From contig JAKVAO010000083.1 of assembly GCA_022447685.1 (NCBI GenBank), positions 1-10,140 of the forward strand: DNA of 10,140 nucleotides, in the 5' to 3' direction. This document shows, in pieces, positions 1 to 5,252 of the stretch. Position 1 is the first letter of the stretch. Every line of letters starts with the position of its first letter. The translations under genes were made by a program, and so were the position numbers. This DNA is from Candidatus Caenarcanales bacterium. GTDB taxonomy: Bacteria; Cyanobacteriota; Vampirovibrionia; LMEP-6097. Under the pieces are notes generated by a model. It made no database searches and had not been told where the DNA came from. It saw only the letters and a program-made list of their open reading frames with translations.

Positions 1-21
1 ACTTAATTTCTTATTGGACAT
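1..21 (-). CDS. Start of an unidentified gene, truncated by the window edge
   Basis: On the minus strand an ATG at 21-19 opens a frame reading MSNKKLS that runs off the left edge. A GAGG ribosome binding site (28-31) lies 6 nt upstream of the ATG, which is good spacing. It starts 19 nt after the stop codon of the 131-aa minus-strand gene, so the two probably share an mRNA. Only seven codons are visible, so nothing can be said about function; the call rests on the start signal alone. Confidence 0.4.
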
Positions 22-40
22 TAATTACCTCAATTTCTTT

Positions 41-436
41 TCACTTATTGGTATATTTTATCGAGGGGGAGCCATAGGCACTTTTAATTAAACAATCTGG
101 CAAATTGGAGTGAAATGATTGTGTTTGCTGACCACTGATTTCCTGATAATTTATAAGACTTAGACTATTTAAATCATGTTCTTCATAATGGAAAAATTTT
201 GAAAAAGTGATTTCCTCAGATAGTAATCTTTGAAACCTATTCAGTAAATCATTTTTGATTAGATCACTTAAATGTAAGTTATCAATAGAGGAGGACATTA
301 AATTAGCGTAACTATTTAAATTTAACTTACTGTGATAGCTTATCTGTGTAAAACACACTTCACAGATTTCCATTAAAACCTCTTCAATATTATTGCTATA
401 TTCATTGCTTATTAAATTTACTGAGCTATTTTCCAT
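41..436 (-). CDS. Hypothetical protein, 131 aa
   Basis: I do not recognise this protein. It is 131 aa, polar and rich in Ser, Asn and Leu, with no signal peptide or membrane segment. Residues 15-35 and 55-75 look helical (for example NIEEVLMEICEV and LIKNDLLNRFQRLL); the last 30 residues look extended or disordered. It has three Cys (25, 28, 115), the first two spaced CxxC-like but with no second pair to suggest metal binding. The ATG at 436-434 has no convincing Shine-Dalgarno; the 107 bp before it is shared with the divergent bestrophin gene. A gene with a good ribosome binding site follows closely on the same strand, which supports a real two-gene unit. It could still be a chance frame in AT-rich DNA, since there is no motif to confirm it. 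Confidence 0.5.
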   Translation of the reverse strand: MENSSVNLISNEYSNNIEEVLMEICEVCFTQISYHSKLNLNSYANLMSSSIDNLHLSDLIKNDLLNRFQRLLSEEITFSKFFHYEEHDLNSLSLINYQEISGQQTQSFHSNLPDCLIKSAYGSPSIKYTNK

Positions 437-543
437 TGCTAAAACTATATTTATTCTAAACTATATAATTATTAAAGCTAAAATCAACTATAGCTTGACT
501 CGATCATTTATTTAGGAAATGACTTTGTTGTAAAATTTCTATA
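437..543. promoter_or_regulatory. Divergent intergenic region with a short inverted repeat
   Basis: This 107-bp AT-rich gap separates the minus-strand 131-aa gene from the plus-strand bestrophin gene and should hold both promoters. An inverted repeat AAGCTA (475-480) / TAGCTT (491-496) with a 10-nt spacer sits near the middle and could be an operator, but 6-bp arms are weak evidence. A TAAAAT hexamer at 531-536 is listed separately. Confidence 0.3.
531..536 (+). promoter_or_regulatory. Putative -10 box of the bestrophin gene (leaderless)
   Basis: TAAAAT matches the TATAAT consensus at five of six positions and ends 7 nt before the bestrophin ATG at 544. That would place the transcription start on or beside the A of the ATG. 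No Shine-Dalgarno lies between, which agrees with a leaderless mRNA. No good -35 is visible at 16-18 bp (TTTATT-like only), and TA-rich hexamers are common here by chance. Confidence 0.27.
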
Positions 544-1485
544 ATGCTCTTAAAGAGAAATGTCCCACCGTTCTTTTACATAAGAAGTATCAAAGTAGAA
601 ATGCTTGTAGTTATCTGCATCTCGGTTGGGATAGGATATTTACATAAATTTCAATTTGCTGAAGAAATTGCCGTTCCTTTTGCAATACCAGCAATACTCG
701 GTACTGCCATCTCTCTTCTTCTAGCTTTCAGAACCAACCAAGCTTATGAAAGATGGTGGGAAGCCAGAAAAATTTGGGGAGCAATAGTTAATGACTCCAG
801 AAGCATAGCTAGACAGTTCATAAATTTCAGCTCCTTCAAACTAAGAAAACCTGGCGAGCCCGAACTTGCTCAAAAACAGCTAGATACAAGTGAACAAACA
901 GTTATCAAATCAGTTCAAGCACAAGCAACTTTTTGTCAGGTACTAGCAAGACAGCTTCGTAATTTAGATACCGAGAAATTTCTAACAAAGTATTTTTCAG
1001 GTAATGACTTTGAATACTTCAAAAGTTTCAAGAATCGAGCAAATGCATTGTTGCTTTTCATTGGTAAACAAGCTCAAACTTTATACGAACAATCTGTGAT
1101 TACAGACTTTCAGTTACAAACAATCGAGCAGTCACTTGTGAACTTAACTGCGCATTTAGGAAAATGTGAGCGCATCAAGAATACCCCCTTCCCTCAAACT
1201 TACAGTGTCTGCTTACATGCATATATCTATATATTTTCAGCTTTATTACCGCTTGCACTTCTTGATTATTCAATCTTGGAAGAAAGTCTTTTAAGTTCAA
1301 TACTTTCAATAATTTTCCTGCTAGTTGAAAAAACAGCTGTTCTAAAAGAAGATCCTTTTGAGAATAGACCAACAGATATTTCAATGAATCAAATGGCTAA
1401 TAACATTGAACGCAGCATTATGGAAATGCTTGGCGAGAATGTGACAATAGCCTATGAGGATGTTGGTAGGTATTATGTGCTTTAA
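544..1485 (+). CDS. Bestrophin-family (YneE/UPF0187-type) anion channel
   Basis: This 313-aa inner-membrane protein belongs to the bestrophin family (Pfam PF01062). Members form pentameric anion or cation channels; bacterial substrates are rarely known. Family signatures visible are the opening basic stretch and first membrane segment (about 18-33), a second hydrophobic segment (43-61) followed by the hallmark FRTNQAYERWWEARKIWG (62-79) and DSRSIARQ (84-91), paired hydrophobic segments at about 219-240 and 247-262, and the C-terminal EDPFENRPTDISM (269-281), the conserved cytosolic belt. Length is usual for bacterial members (about 290-310). ATG 544 is chosen because it leaves the normal short N-terminus, although there is no ribosome binding site. 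A degenerate copy of parts of this gene appears at 1813-1908. The family assignment is firm; ion specificity cannot be read from the sequence. Confidence 0.9.
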   Translation: MLLKRNVPPFFYIRSIKVEMLVVICISVGIGYLHKFQFAEEIAVPFAIPAILGTAISLLLAFRTNQAYERWWEARKIWGAIVNDSRSIARQFINFSSFKLRKPGEPELAQKQLDTSEQTVIKSVQAQATFCQVLARQLRNLDTEKFLTKYFSGNDFEYFKSFKNRANALLLFIGKQAQTLYEQSVITDFQLQTIEQSLVNLTAHLGKCERIKNTPFPQTYSVCLHAYIYIFSALLPLALLDYSILEESLLSSILSIIFLLVEKTAVLKEDPFENRPTDISMNQMANNIERSIMEMLGENVTIAYEDVGRYYVL

Positions 1486-1489
1486 AAAA

Positions 1490-1570
1490 TCAATCACCAC
1501 TAAAGAAACCACAATAAACTATTCCTGCAAATACAAACAACGCTGTTCCATTCAGTATTAGTTCATTCAT
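1490..1570 (-). CDS. Tiny single-span membrane protein, 26 aa
   Basis: A 26-codon frame on the minus strand starts at ATG 1570-1568 behind a strong AGGAG (1580-1576) 5 nt upstream and ends with TGA at 1492-1490. The product begins MNELILNGTALFVFAG and continues with a hydrophobic stretch to a short polar end, consistent with one membrane helix. Its start overlaps the last 8 nt of the 78-aa gene, an arrangement typical of translational coupling. It ends 4 nt from the convergent bestrophin stop. I cannot place it in a family; very small membrane proteins such as KdpF or CydX have this size, but I see no match in residues and no partner operon. The good start signal is the main support. Confidence 0.4.
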   Translation of the reverse strand: MNELILNGTALFVFAGIVYCGFFSGD

Positions 1571-1799
1571 TGCCACTCCTTCTATTATAGATGATTCGGG
1601 AAATTAATAATATTATTCCTATACTAGCCTTCAATGATTGATATAAAACCTCTGAAGTAGAATCAAGATTATTCGCTTCAGTATAAAACTCATTCATCAA
1701 AAACCCAAAATCTTTTAACAGCCAGCCAGAAAACCCTAGCATTACTAAATCTATAAAATTTGCCGGAAACTTTTTTCTCATACTAAATGATAATTTCAT
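1563..1799 (-). CDS. Small hydrophobic protein, 78 aa
   Basis: I do not recognise this protein. It has a basic, amphipathic start (MKLSFSMRKKFPANFID), a hydrophobic stretch at about 17-34 (LVMLGFSGWLLKDFGFLM), a polar middle (35-52) and a second hydrophobic stretch at about 55-69 (SLKASIGIILLISRI), ending in a basic tail YNRRSGNE. Two membrane spans with a short loop is the likely topology. Upstream of the ATG (1799-1797) there is only a weak AGG at about 9 nt. Its last 8 nt overlap the start of the 26-aa frame, which has its own strong ribosome binding site, so both may be made together. It lies on the opposite strand between the bestrophin gene and its apparent relic copy. A chance frame cannot be excluded. 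Confidence 0.45.
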   Translation of the reverse strand: MKLSFSMRKKFPANFIDLVMLGFSGWLLKDFGFLMNEFYTEANNLDSTSEVLYQSLKASIGIILLISRIIYNRRSGNE

Positions 1800-1812
1800 A
1801 TTATTAGCCTAA

Positions 1813-1908
1813 AAAAACAAAACTGCGTTTTTACGAAGTCAAAGCTTAGCAAAGTATTTTTCTGATAGCAACTTCAAAGAACGTGTTGGCAAATATTATA
1901 TGCTTTAA
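1813..1908 (+). pseudogene. Relic of a second bestrophin gene, internally deleted
   Basis: An open stretch of 31 codons without a proper start ends at TAA 1906-1908. Two parts, in one frame, resemble two separate parts of the bestrophin gene upstream. LAKYFSDSNF (codons from 1846) matches LTKYFSGNDF (bestrophin residues 147-156) at 6 of 10 residues and 22 of 30 bases, including 13 identical bases in a row. VGKYYML-stop matches the bestrophin end VGRYYVL-stop; the 25 bases at 1884-1908 match those at 1461-1485 at 21 positions. A decayed tandem copy that has lost the central 150 codons explains both. A chance match is possible for each part alone, less so for both in the same frame and order. 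The segment lies directly before the HEPN gene and may now supply its promoter. Confidence 0.5.
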
Positions 1909-1915
1909 GTCAATA

Positions 1916-1924
1916 TGGCATAAT
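1916..1924 (+). promoter_or_regulatory. Extended -10 promoter of the HEPN-MNT pair
   Basis: TGGCATAAT combines the TGn extended element with CATAAT (five of six to TATAAT). It ends 7 nt before the HEPN ATG at 1932, so transcription would begin at or next to the start codon. No Shine-Dalgarno is present, which fits a leaderless first gene; the second gene of the pair does have one (GGAGG, 2276-2280). Confidence 0.37.
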
Positions 1925-1931
1925 TTAGTTT

Positions 1932-2321
1932 ATGGATAAAGCCACGGAGAATTGGCTTAAAATTGCCGAAAAAGATTTAAAAGCAGCGAAAGTTCTTCTA
2001 AAAGCTGATGAAAATATGTCGGTGATATTCCATCTTCATGCAGCTTTAGAAAAAATATTAAAGGCGATAGTCACGAGTCTTGGAGCTGAACCTCCTAAAA
2101 TTCATAATTTAAAGCGCTTAGCTGTAGACTGCTGCAAGATAAAACTGGAAAAACATAGGGAAGAGATTTTTGTTAAATTAGATAAATCGTTTATTGATAC
2201 TCGCTACCCTGAAGATATTGATGAGTGTGAAAAAAAATATAACCTTAACTACTGTAAGGGTATATTAAAAGATGTGGAGGTAACTTTTAAATGGCTAAAA
2301 GACTTACTGATGAAGAACTAA
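1932..2321 (+). CDS. HEPN-domain protein of a HEPN/MNT pair
   Basis: This 129-aa all-helical protein is a HEPN-domain protein (PF05168-like). Visible family features are an N-terminal helix WLKIAEKDLKAAKVLL (8-23), the core helix FHLHAALEKILKAI (33-46), which corresponds to the usual FHaqQAaEKalKA motif, HNLKRLA (58-64), and the DTRYPED segment (89-95) typical of these proteins. In HEPN/MNT modules the HEPN partner is often an RNase toxin and the MNT partner the antitoxin that silences it, in some systems by adding AMP. Here I see no Arg-X4-6-His RNase motif: Arg91 is followed by YPEDIDECEKKY with no His. The protein may therefore be a non-nucleolytic type, or the active site may differ. It overlaps the MNT gene by 31 nt. 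Fold and pairing are well supported; toxin function is inferred. Confidence 0.82.
   Translation: MDKATENWLKIAEKDLKAAKVLLKADENMSVIFHLHAALEKILKAIVTSLGAEPPKIHNLKRLAVDCCKIKLEKHREEIFVKLDKSFIDTRYPEDIDECEKKYNLNYCKGILKDVEVTFKWLKDLLMKN
2276..2280 (+). promoter_or_regulatory. Ribosome binding site deciding the MNT start inside the HEPN gene
   Basis: GGAGG lies 10 nt before ATG 2291, within the HEPN coding sequence. It fixes the MNT start upstream of the HEPN stop and so makes the 31-nt overlap credible rather than an artefact of picking the longest frame. Confidence 0.65.
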
Positions 2322-2671
2322 AAGATACCTTAGATGATTATTTATCTGCCTTAGAGACTGAGATTAAGGTTGACAAAGCTTTACTTTTCGGATCATATGC
2401 TAAAGGTGAGGCGCATGAGTGGAGTGATATAGACCTTCTGATTATTTCAGATGCTTTACCAGAAGATAATCCTAAAGGTGCTAATGGCTTTTACCTTGAT
2501 TCTTTAGTGGGCTTAGAGAAAGTCCCCTGTGAACTAGAGGTTATTGGAGTGCATCCGACTAAATTAGAAAGTCCTGTTACTAAGTTTTTCTATGATGAGA
2601 TTTTTAAAACAGGAAAAGAGTTTGATTTGAAGACTAAGACTTTTAAAGATATTGAAGTGAATGTTTATTAA
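2291..2671 (+). CDS. MNT-family nucleotidyltransferase, partner of the HEPN protein
   Basis: This 126-aa protein is a minimal nucleotidyltransferase (polymerase-beta fold). The signature is intact: GSYAKGEAHEWSDID (34-48) gives the GS-X10-DxD pattern with Gly34, Ser35, Asp46 and Asp48 as nucleotide and metal ligands; ELEVI (81-85) is the likely strand bearing the third acidic residue. With these residues present the enzyme should be active on NTP. In characterised MntA/HepT pairs the MNT protein AMPylates the HEPN toxin; a similar role is likely but unproven here. The order is HEPN first, then MNT. Translation is probably coupled, because the start lies 31 nt inside the HEPN gene behind its own ribosome binding site. 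The C-terminal tail (105-126) is charged and without recognised motif. Confidence 0.85.
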   Translation: MAKRLTDEELKDTLDDYLSALETEIKVDKALLFGSYAKGEAHEWSDIDLLIISDALPEDNPKGANGFYLDSLVGLEKVPCELEVIGVHPTKLESPVTKFFYDEIFKTGKEFDLKTKTFKDIEVNVY

Positions 2672-2734
2672 ATTAAACCTGAGCTTTACTTATCCTTAAT
2701 TTTAAAAGGCAATTATTTTATTGGAGAAGTAATA

Positions 2735-3871
2735 ATGTCTGAATTTCCTATAAACAATTCCAGCCTTGCTAAAAAGCAACTAAATCAAAAAAAATTAAAT
2801 AAATCACCACATATCTGGAATAATTCTCCCAAACCAATACCTATGCCTACTCATGAGAGTCCTAATGCAGAGCCTCTTGATGTGTTTAGCCCCAGCACAC
2901 TTGATTATGGTCACCATATAAACTACATAAAGAATGTAAACCCAAATGATATCAACACAGAGCATCAAAGTTCTGGACAAGCCTTAGCTAATCAATTAAA
3001 ACCTCTAGATCCAACTATTCCTTACAATGTTGATCAATTTGCAAATTTACCATCAGAAAAATTTGATATCAAAAAAGATCAAGAGAGCATTGATAGAAAC
3101 AGAGAAGATATACATAGTGATTTAGGACATGGAAAGATGAGTACTTTAAATTTCAACGCAGATATTGGCGCTCAGCAAATAGCACAAAACCTAAGAGAAA
3201 AAGAGATTCTTGTCTCTAAAGATGAAAACGGAAATGAAAAGCCTGCCTATGTTTTGATCAGCAGTGGACACTCACCTGCAATAGCTCGGGAACTGGGTTC
3301 TTGGACGACCAAAGATAATAATGGTCAAGAACGCTATTTGTATGATACATCGGTATACGCACCTAAAGGTGAATGGACAGATAATGCAACTGGACTAAAA
3401 ATTATGACTTATGGTGCACAAATGTGGGGAGATCAAATAGCCAAAGATAAAGAGAGGATCAAGCAAGAAGGTTTGGAGAGTGCAGGAGGTGTTGCCATAG
3501 CCCTCAATGGTCATAGAGGAGACTCAAACCATCCAGCTGATACAGAAAAGCTTAGAGCTAATATTAACCCAAATAAAATGCTAGGAAGCCCAGAGAAGTT
3601 CTTAGAAGATCTAAAAAGAAGAGGACTAAACCGAGTTGTGATAGCAACAGAACACTATATTCCTCATGGTCAATCACCTGATACCCCTAATATTCTCAGC
3701 TTAGAACACTTGCATAACAGTGAAGACCTTATGGTAGATGGTGGTTTCGATGAAACAAATAAAGATTTATACGATTACATGAAAAAACTAGAAGCTCTTG
3801 ATCCGGATTTAGAAATCATAGTGGTAGGAGTTGACTCAAGAATCGGAAATAAAAAAAGCGAATATCATTAA
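2735..3871 (+). CDS. Unrecognised 378-aa cysteine-free protein, possible secreted effector
   Basis: I do not recognise this protein. Residues 1-135 are polar, rich in Asn, Ser, Pro, Lys and Gln and probably disordered (early segments SPHIWNNSPKPIPMPTHESP). Residues 165-378 look like a compact alpha/beta domain with four likely strands: AYVLISSGHS (171-180), GGVAIALNGHRGDS (251-264), RVVIATEHY (300-308) and LEIIVVGVDSRI (359-370). Three strands end in Gly-His, Gly-His and Glu-His, so a His-based metal or catalytic site is possible; some Tiki/EreA-type hydrolases have such strand-end residues, but I cannot establish homology. There is no signal peptide, no membrane segment and no Cys. A disordered Ser/Asn-rich N-terminus without Sec signal and absence of Cys suit a type III substrate; this is inference. 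Start ATG 2735 follows GGAG (2723-2726) at 8 nt. It stands alone between the HEPN/MNT pair and secE. Confidence 0.8.
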   Translation: MSEFPINNSSLAKKQLNQKKLNKSPHIWNNSPKPIPMPTHESPNAEPLDVFSPSTLDYGHHINYIKNVNPNDINTEHQSSGQALANQLKPLDPTIPYNVDQFANLPSEKFDIKKDQESIDRNREDIHSDLGHGKMSTLNFNADIGAQQIAQNLREKEILVSKDENGNEKPAYVLISSGHSPAIARELGSWTTKDNNGQERYLYDTSVYAPKGEWTDNATGLKIMTYGAQMWGDQIAKDKERIKQEGLESAGGVAIALNGHRGDSNHPADTEKLRANINPNKMLGSPEKFLEDLKRRGLNRVVIATEHYIPHGQSPDTPNILSLEHLHNSEDLMVDGGFDETNKDLYDYMKKLEALDPDLEIIVVGVDSRIGNKKSEYH

Positions 3872-3913
3872 AGCAGAATGCATGCTTATCCCCTCCCCCA
3901 ATCAACCTACGAA

Positions 3914-3942
3914 ATGCCCATTTACTTATTTGGGTATATTTT
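3914..3942 (+). terminator. Weak hairpin, possible terminator of the 378-aa gene
   Basis: Arms 3914-3920 (ATGCCCA) and 3931-3937 (TGGGTAT) can form 7 pairs including one G-U, with a 10-nt loop, followed by ATATTTT. It lies 43 bp after the 378-aa stop. The loop is long and the stem weak, so termination would be partial at best. The same stretch contains a candidate -35 for secE. Confidence 0.3.
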
Positions 3943-3950
3943 GCTAAGAT
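3921..3950 (+). promoter_or_regulatory. Possible secE-nusG promoter
   Basis: TTTACT (3921-3926) and TAAGAT (3945-3950) are 18 bp apart, each matching four of six consensus positions. Transcription would start near 3957, leaving a leader of about 27 nt made up almost entirely of the C4-AAA-G5 hairpin and T tract before the secE ATG. The match is modest. Confidence 0.3.
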
Positions 3951-3958
3951 AATCCAAA

Positions 3959-3983
3959 GATCCCCAAAGGGGGTTATTTTTTT
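3959..3983 (+). promoter_or_regulatory. GC hairpin plus T tract overlapping the secE ribosome binding site
   Basis: GATCCCC (3959-3965), loop AAA, GGGGGTT (3969-3975) forms seven pairs, four of them G-C, followed directly by ATTTTTTT and then the secE ATG at 3984. In form it is a compact intrinsic terminator. Yet AAAGGGGG (3966-3973), 10 nt before the ATG, is also the only candidate Shine-Dalgarno for secE. Folding would hide it. It may end upstream transcription, act as an attenuator, or gate secE translation. Confidence 0.5.
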
Positions 3984-4280
3984 ATGGACAAAGTTCAAGA
4001 AAGAAGCGATAAAAACACTGAAAAAGAGAATGGCATACTCTCTTGGTTAGCTGAGGATGATGCGCCAGAGATTGGTATTGCAGTAAAAGAGCCTCTACCT
4101 GAATATGCTAAAGGCGTTGTTTTTGAGTTCAAAAAAATCACTTGGCCTACTAGAGATCAGGTGACTCAAGAATTTATTAATGTAATTATTATCGTTGCGA
4201 TTATTTCAGTCATGGTCTATTTATTTGACCTTGGCTTCGATAATATTTTCACTTTATTTAAAGGAGCACTTGCTAAGTAA
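3984..4280 (+). CDS. secE: Preprotein translocase subunit SecE
   Basis: SecE is the small essential subunit of the SecYEG protein-conducting channel in the inner membrane; it clamps SecY. The 98-aa product is the usual single-span bacterial form with a long N-terminal extension. Residues 1-40 are charged and acidic; an amphipathic helix carries the family signature FEFKKITWPTRDQV (47-60); one membrane segment spans about 64-83 (EFINVIIIVAIISVMVYLFD). The gene is followed by nusG with a one-base TAATG overlap, the classic bacterial pairing. No other ATG precedes the signature helix, so 3984 is the start. Upstream there is no tRNA-Trp, rpmG or tuf as often seen, only the orphan 378-aa gene. The ribosome binding site lies in a hairpin. 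Confidence 0.93.
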   Translation: MDKVQERSDKNTEKENGILSWLAEDDAPEIGIAVKEPLPEYAKGVVFEFKKITWPTRDQVTQEFINVIIIVAIISVMVYLFDLGFDNIFTLFKGALAK

Positions 4281-4849
4281 TGACTACTAGAAAGAGAAGT
4301 GGTAAAAGAGGCTGGTATGTAGTACAAACAGCTAGCGGACACGAGAAAAAAGTTAAAGGTTACATCGAGAAACGTATCGAAACTATGGAAGTTTGGGATC
4401 GTATTTTCACTGTTGCCGTTCCAGAAAGACCAGTAGTTAAGGTTAAAAGTGGAAAAAGAGTTGAAAAACAAGAAAAAGAATACCCAGGTTACGTTCTTGT
4501 TGACATGGTATTAGATGATGATACTTGGAAAACGGTAAGAGAAGCTCCAGGTGTACTTGGTTTCGTTGGTGGTGACAGAAAAGATCCTCCTACGATTAGT
4601 GAATCTGAAGTAAGAAGAATACTTCGTAAGAACACAATTCTTGGTGATACTAGAATCGCAACTAAGAAAGAAATCGAATTCAAGATTGGCGACTATGTTG
4701 GTATACTTGCTGGTCCATTTGAAGGTCTTGAAGGTGAAGTTATAGAAATTAACGAAGAGAAGATGACTCTTAAAGTTAATGTTCTAGTATTTGGACGTTC
4801 TACCCCTACAGAAGTTCCTGTTGACTATGTTAATCTAAAAGAAGAGTAG
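4280..4849 (+). CDS. nusG: Transcription termination/antitermination factor NusG
   Basis: NusG binds the RNA polymerase clamp through its NGN domain and couples polymerase to Rho or to ribosomal protein S10 through its KOW domain. The 189-aa product has both. The NGN domain (about 10-110) opens with GWYVVQTASGHEKKVK (11-26) and includes EYPGYVLVDM (67-76), a conserved core, then TWKTVREAPGVLGFVGG (82-98). The KOW domain (about 134-185) reads FKIGDYVGILAGPFEGLEG and ends with FGRSTPTEVPVDYV (171-184), the usual NusG close. No insertion or extension is present. An AAAGGAG (4260-4266) inside secE lies 13 nt before the ATG, and the start overlaps the secE stop by one base. The normal downstream rplK-rplA genes are absent. 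Confidence 0.96.
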   Translation: MTTRKRSGKRGWYVVQTASGHEKKVKGYIEKRIETMEVWDRIFTVAVPERPVVKVKSGKRVEKQEKEYPGYVLVDMVLDDDTWKTVREAPGVLGFVGGDRKDPPTISESEVRRILRKNTILGDTRIATKKEIEFKIGDYVGILAGPFEGLEGEVIEINEEKMTLKVNVLVFGRSTPTEVPVDYVNLKEE

Positions 4850-4868
4850 TTTTATACTCCTAATTTAG

Positions 4869-5228
4869 ATGTTACTTATCATTGGCAAAATTTTAATAAT
4901 CCTGATTTGCTTAGTTTTAGCTATAGCTCTTATTGCTTTGGTTATAGCTTCATCTCTGATCAAATCCTTACTCTCTGGTATTGAATATAGCTGTCATGAA
5001 CTACAAGATAGGCTAGTTTTCAAAGAGAAATCTACAGTACTCAAAATCTTCCTTCCTTGGCTTGGACTGATGATTATAGGTATATTCGATAAATTTTTAA
5101 TACTTAAGGGACGTTCCGTATTTATTAGACTTATAGATAGATTTTTGAACATCTCGGCTAAAGCACAACTATTTGCTGAACTAGCAGCGAAAATCTCTAA
5201 ACTTAGAAAGACTATCAAAAGCAAATAA
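4869..5228 (+). CDS. Small membrane protein, 119 aa, unknown function
   Basis: I do not recognise this protein. It has a long, strongly hydrophobic N-terminal segment (about 2-35, MLLIIGKILIILICLVLAIA and on), a polar stretch (38-55), a second hydrophobic stretch (about 58-78, KIFLPWLGLMIIGIFDKFL), then a basic helical C-terminus ending KISKLRKTIKSK. Two membrane spans with a cytosolic basic tail is likely. It begins 19 bp after nusG and ends 24 bp before the glycosyltransferase gene, all on one strand, so it may be co-transcribed with either. No Shine-Dalgarno precedes ATG 4869; a TATACT (4853-4858) 10 nt upstream could be a -10 box. An envelope role is possible given the neighbouring glycosyltransferase, but this is only context. 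Confidence 0.65.
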   Translation: MLLIIGKILIILICLVLAIALIALVIASSLIKSLLSGIEYSCHELQDRLVFKEKSTVLKIFLPWLGLMIIGIFDKFLILKGRSVFIRLIDRFLNISAKAQLFAELAAKISKLRKTIKSK

Positions 5229-5252
5229 TAGTATTATATTCATTAGACAAAC

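Noticed and set aside
2291..2321. HEPN/MNT overlap read as a frameshift or a broken fused gene
   Set aside because: Each product is full length with intact family motifs, and the MNT start has its own GGAGG, so the overlap is a normal coupled arrangement.
2694..2709. CCTT...AAGG hairpin after the MNT gene as a terminator
   Set aside because: Only four base pairs with an 8-nt loop and a poor T tract; indistinguishable from chance in AT-rich DNA.
3872..3983. Possible tRNA-Trp upstream of secE
   Set aside because: I looked for it because it is often found there, but no cloverleaf, T-loop GTTCGA-like sequence or CCA anticodon context is present.
3816..3998. 60-codon minus-strand frame across the 378-aa gene end and the secE start
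   Set aside because: It covers the secE leader hairpin and start codon on the other strand and has no start signal or recognisable product.
4844..4859. GAGTA/TACTC hairpin at the nusG stop as a terminator
   Set aside because: Five weak pairs, no T run after it; more likely chance, and the next gene starts 10 nt later.
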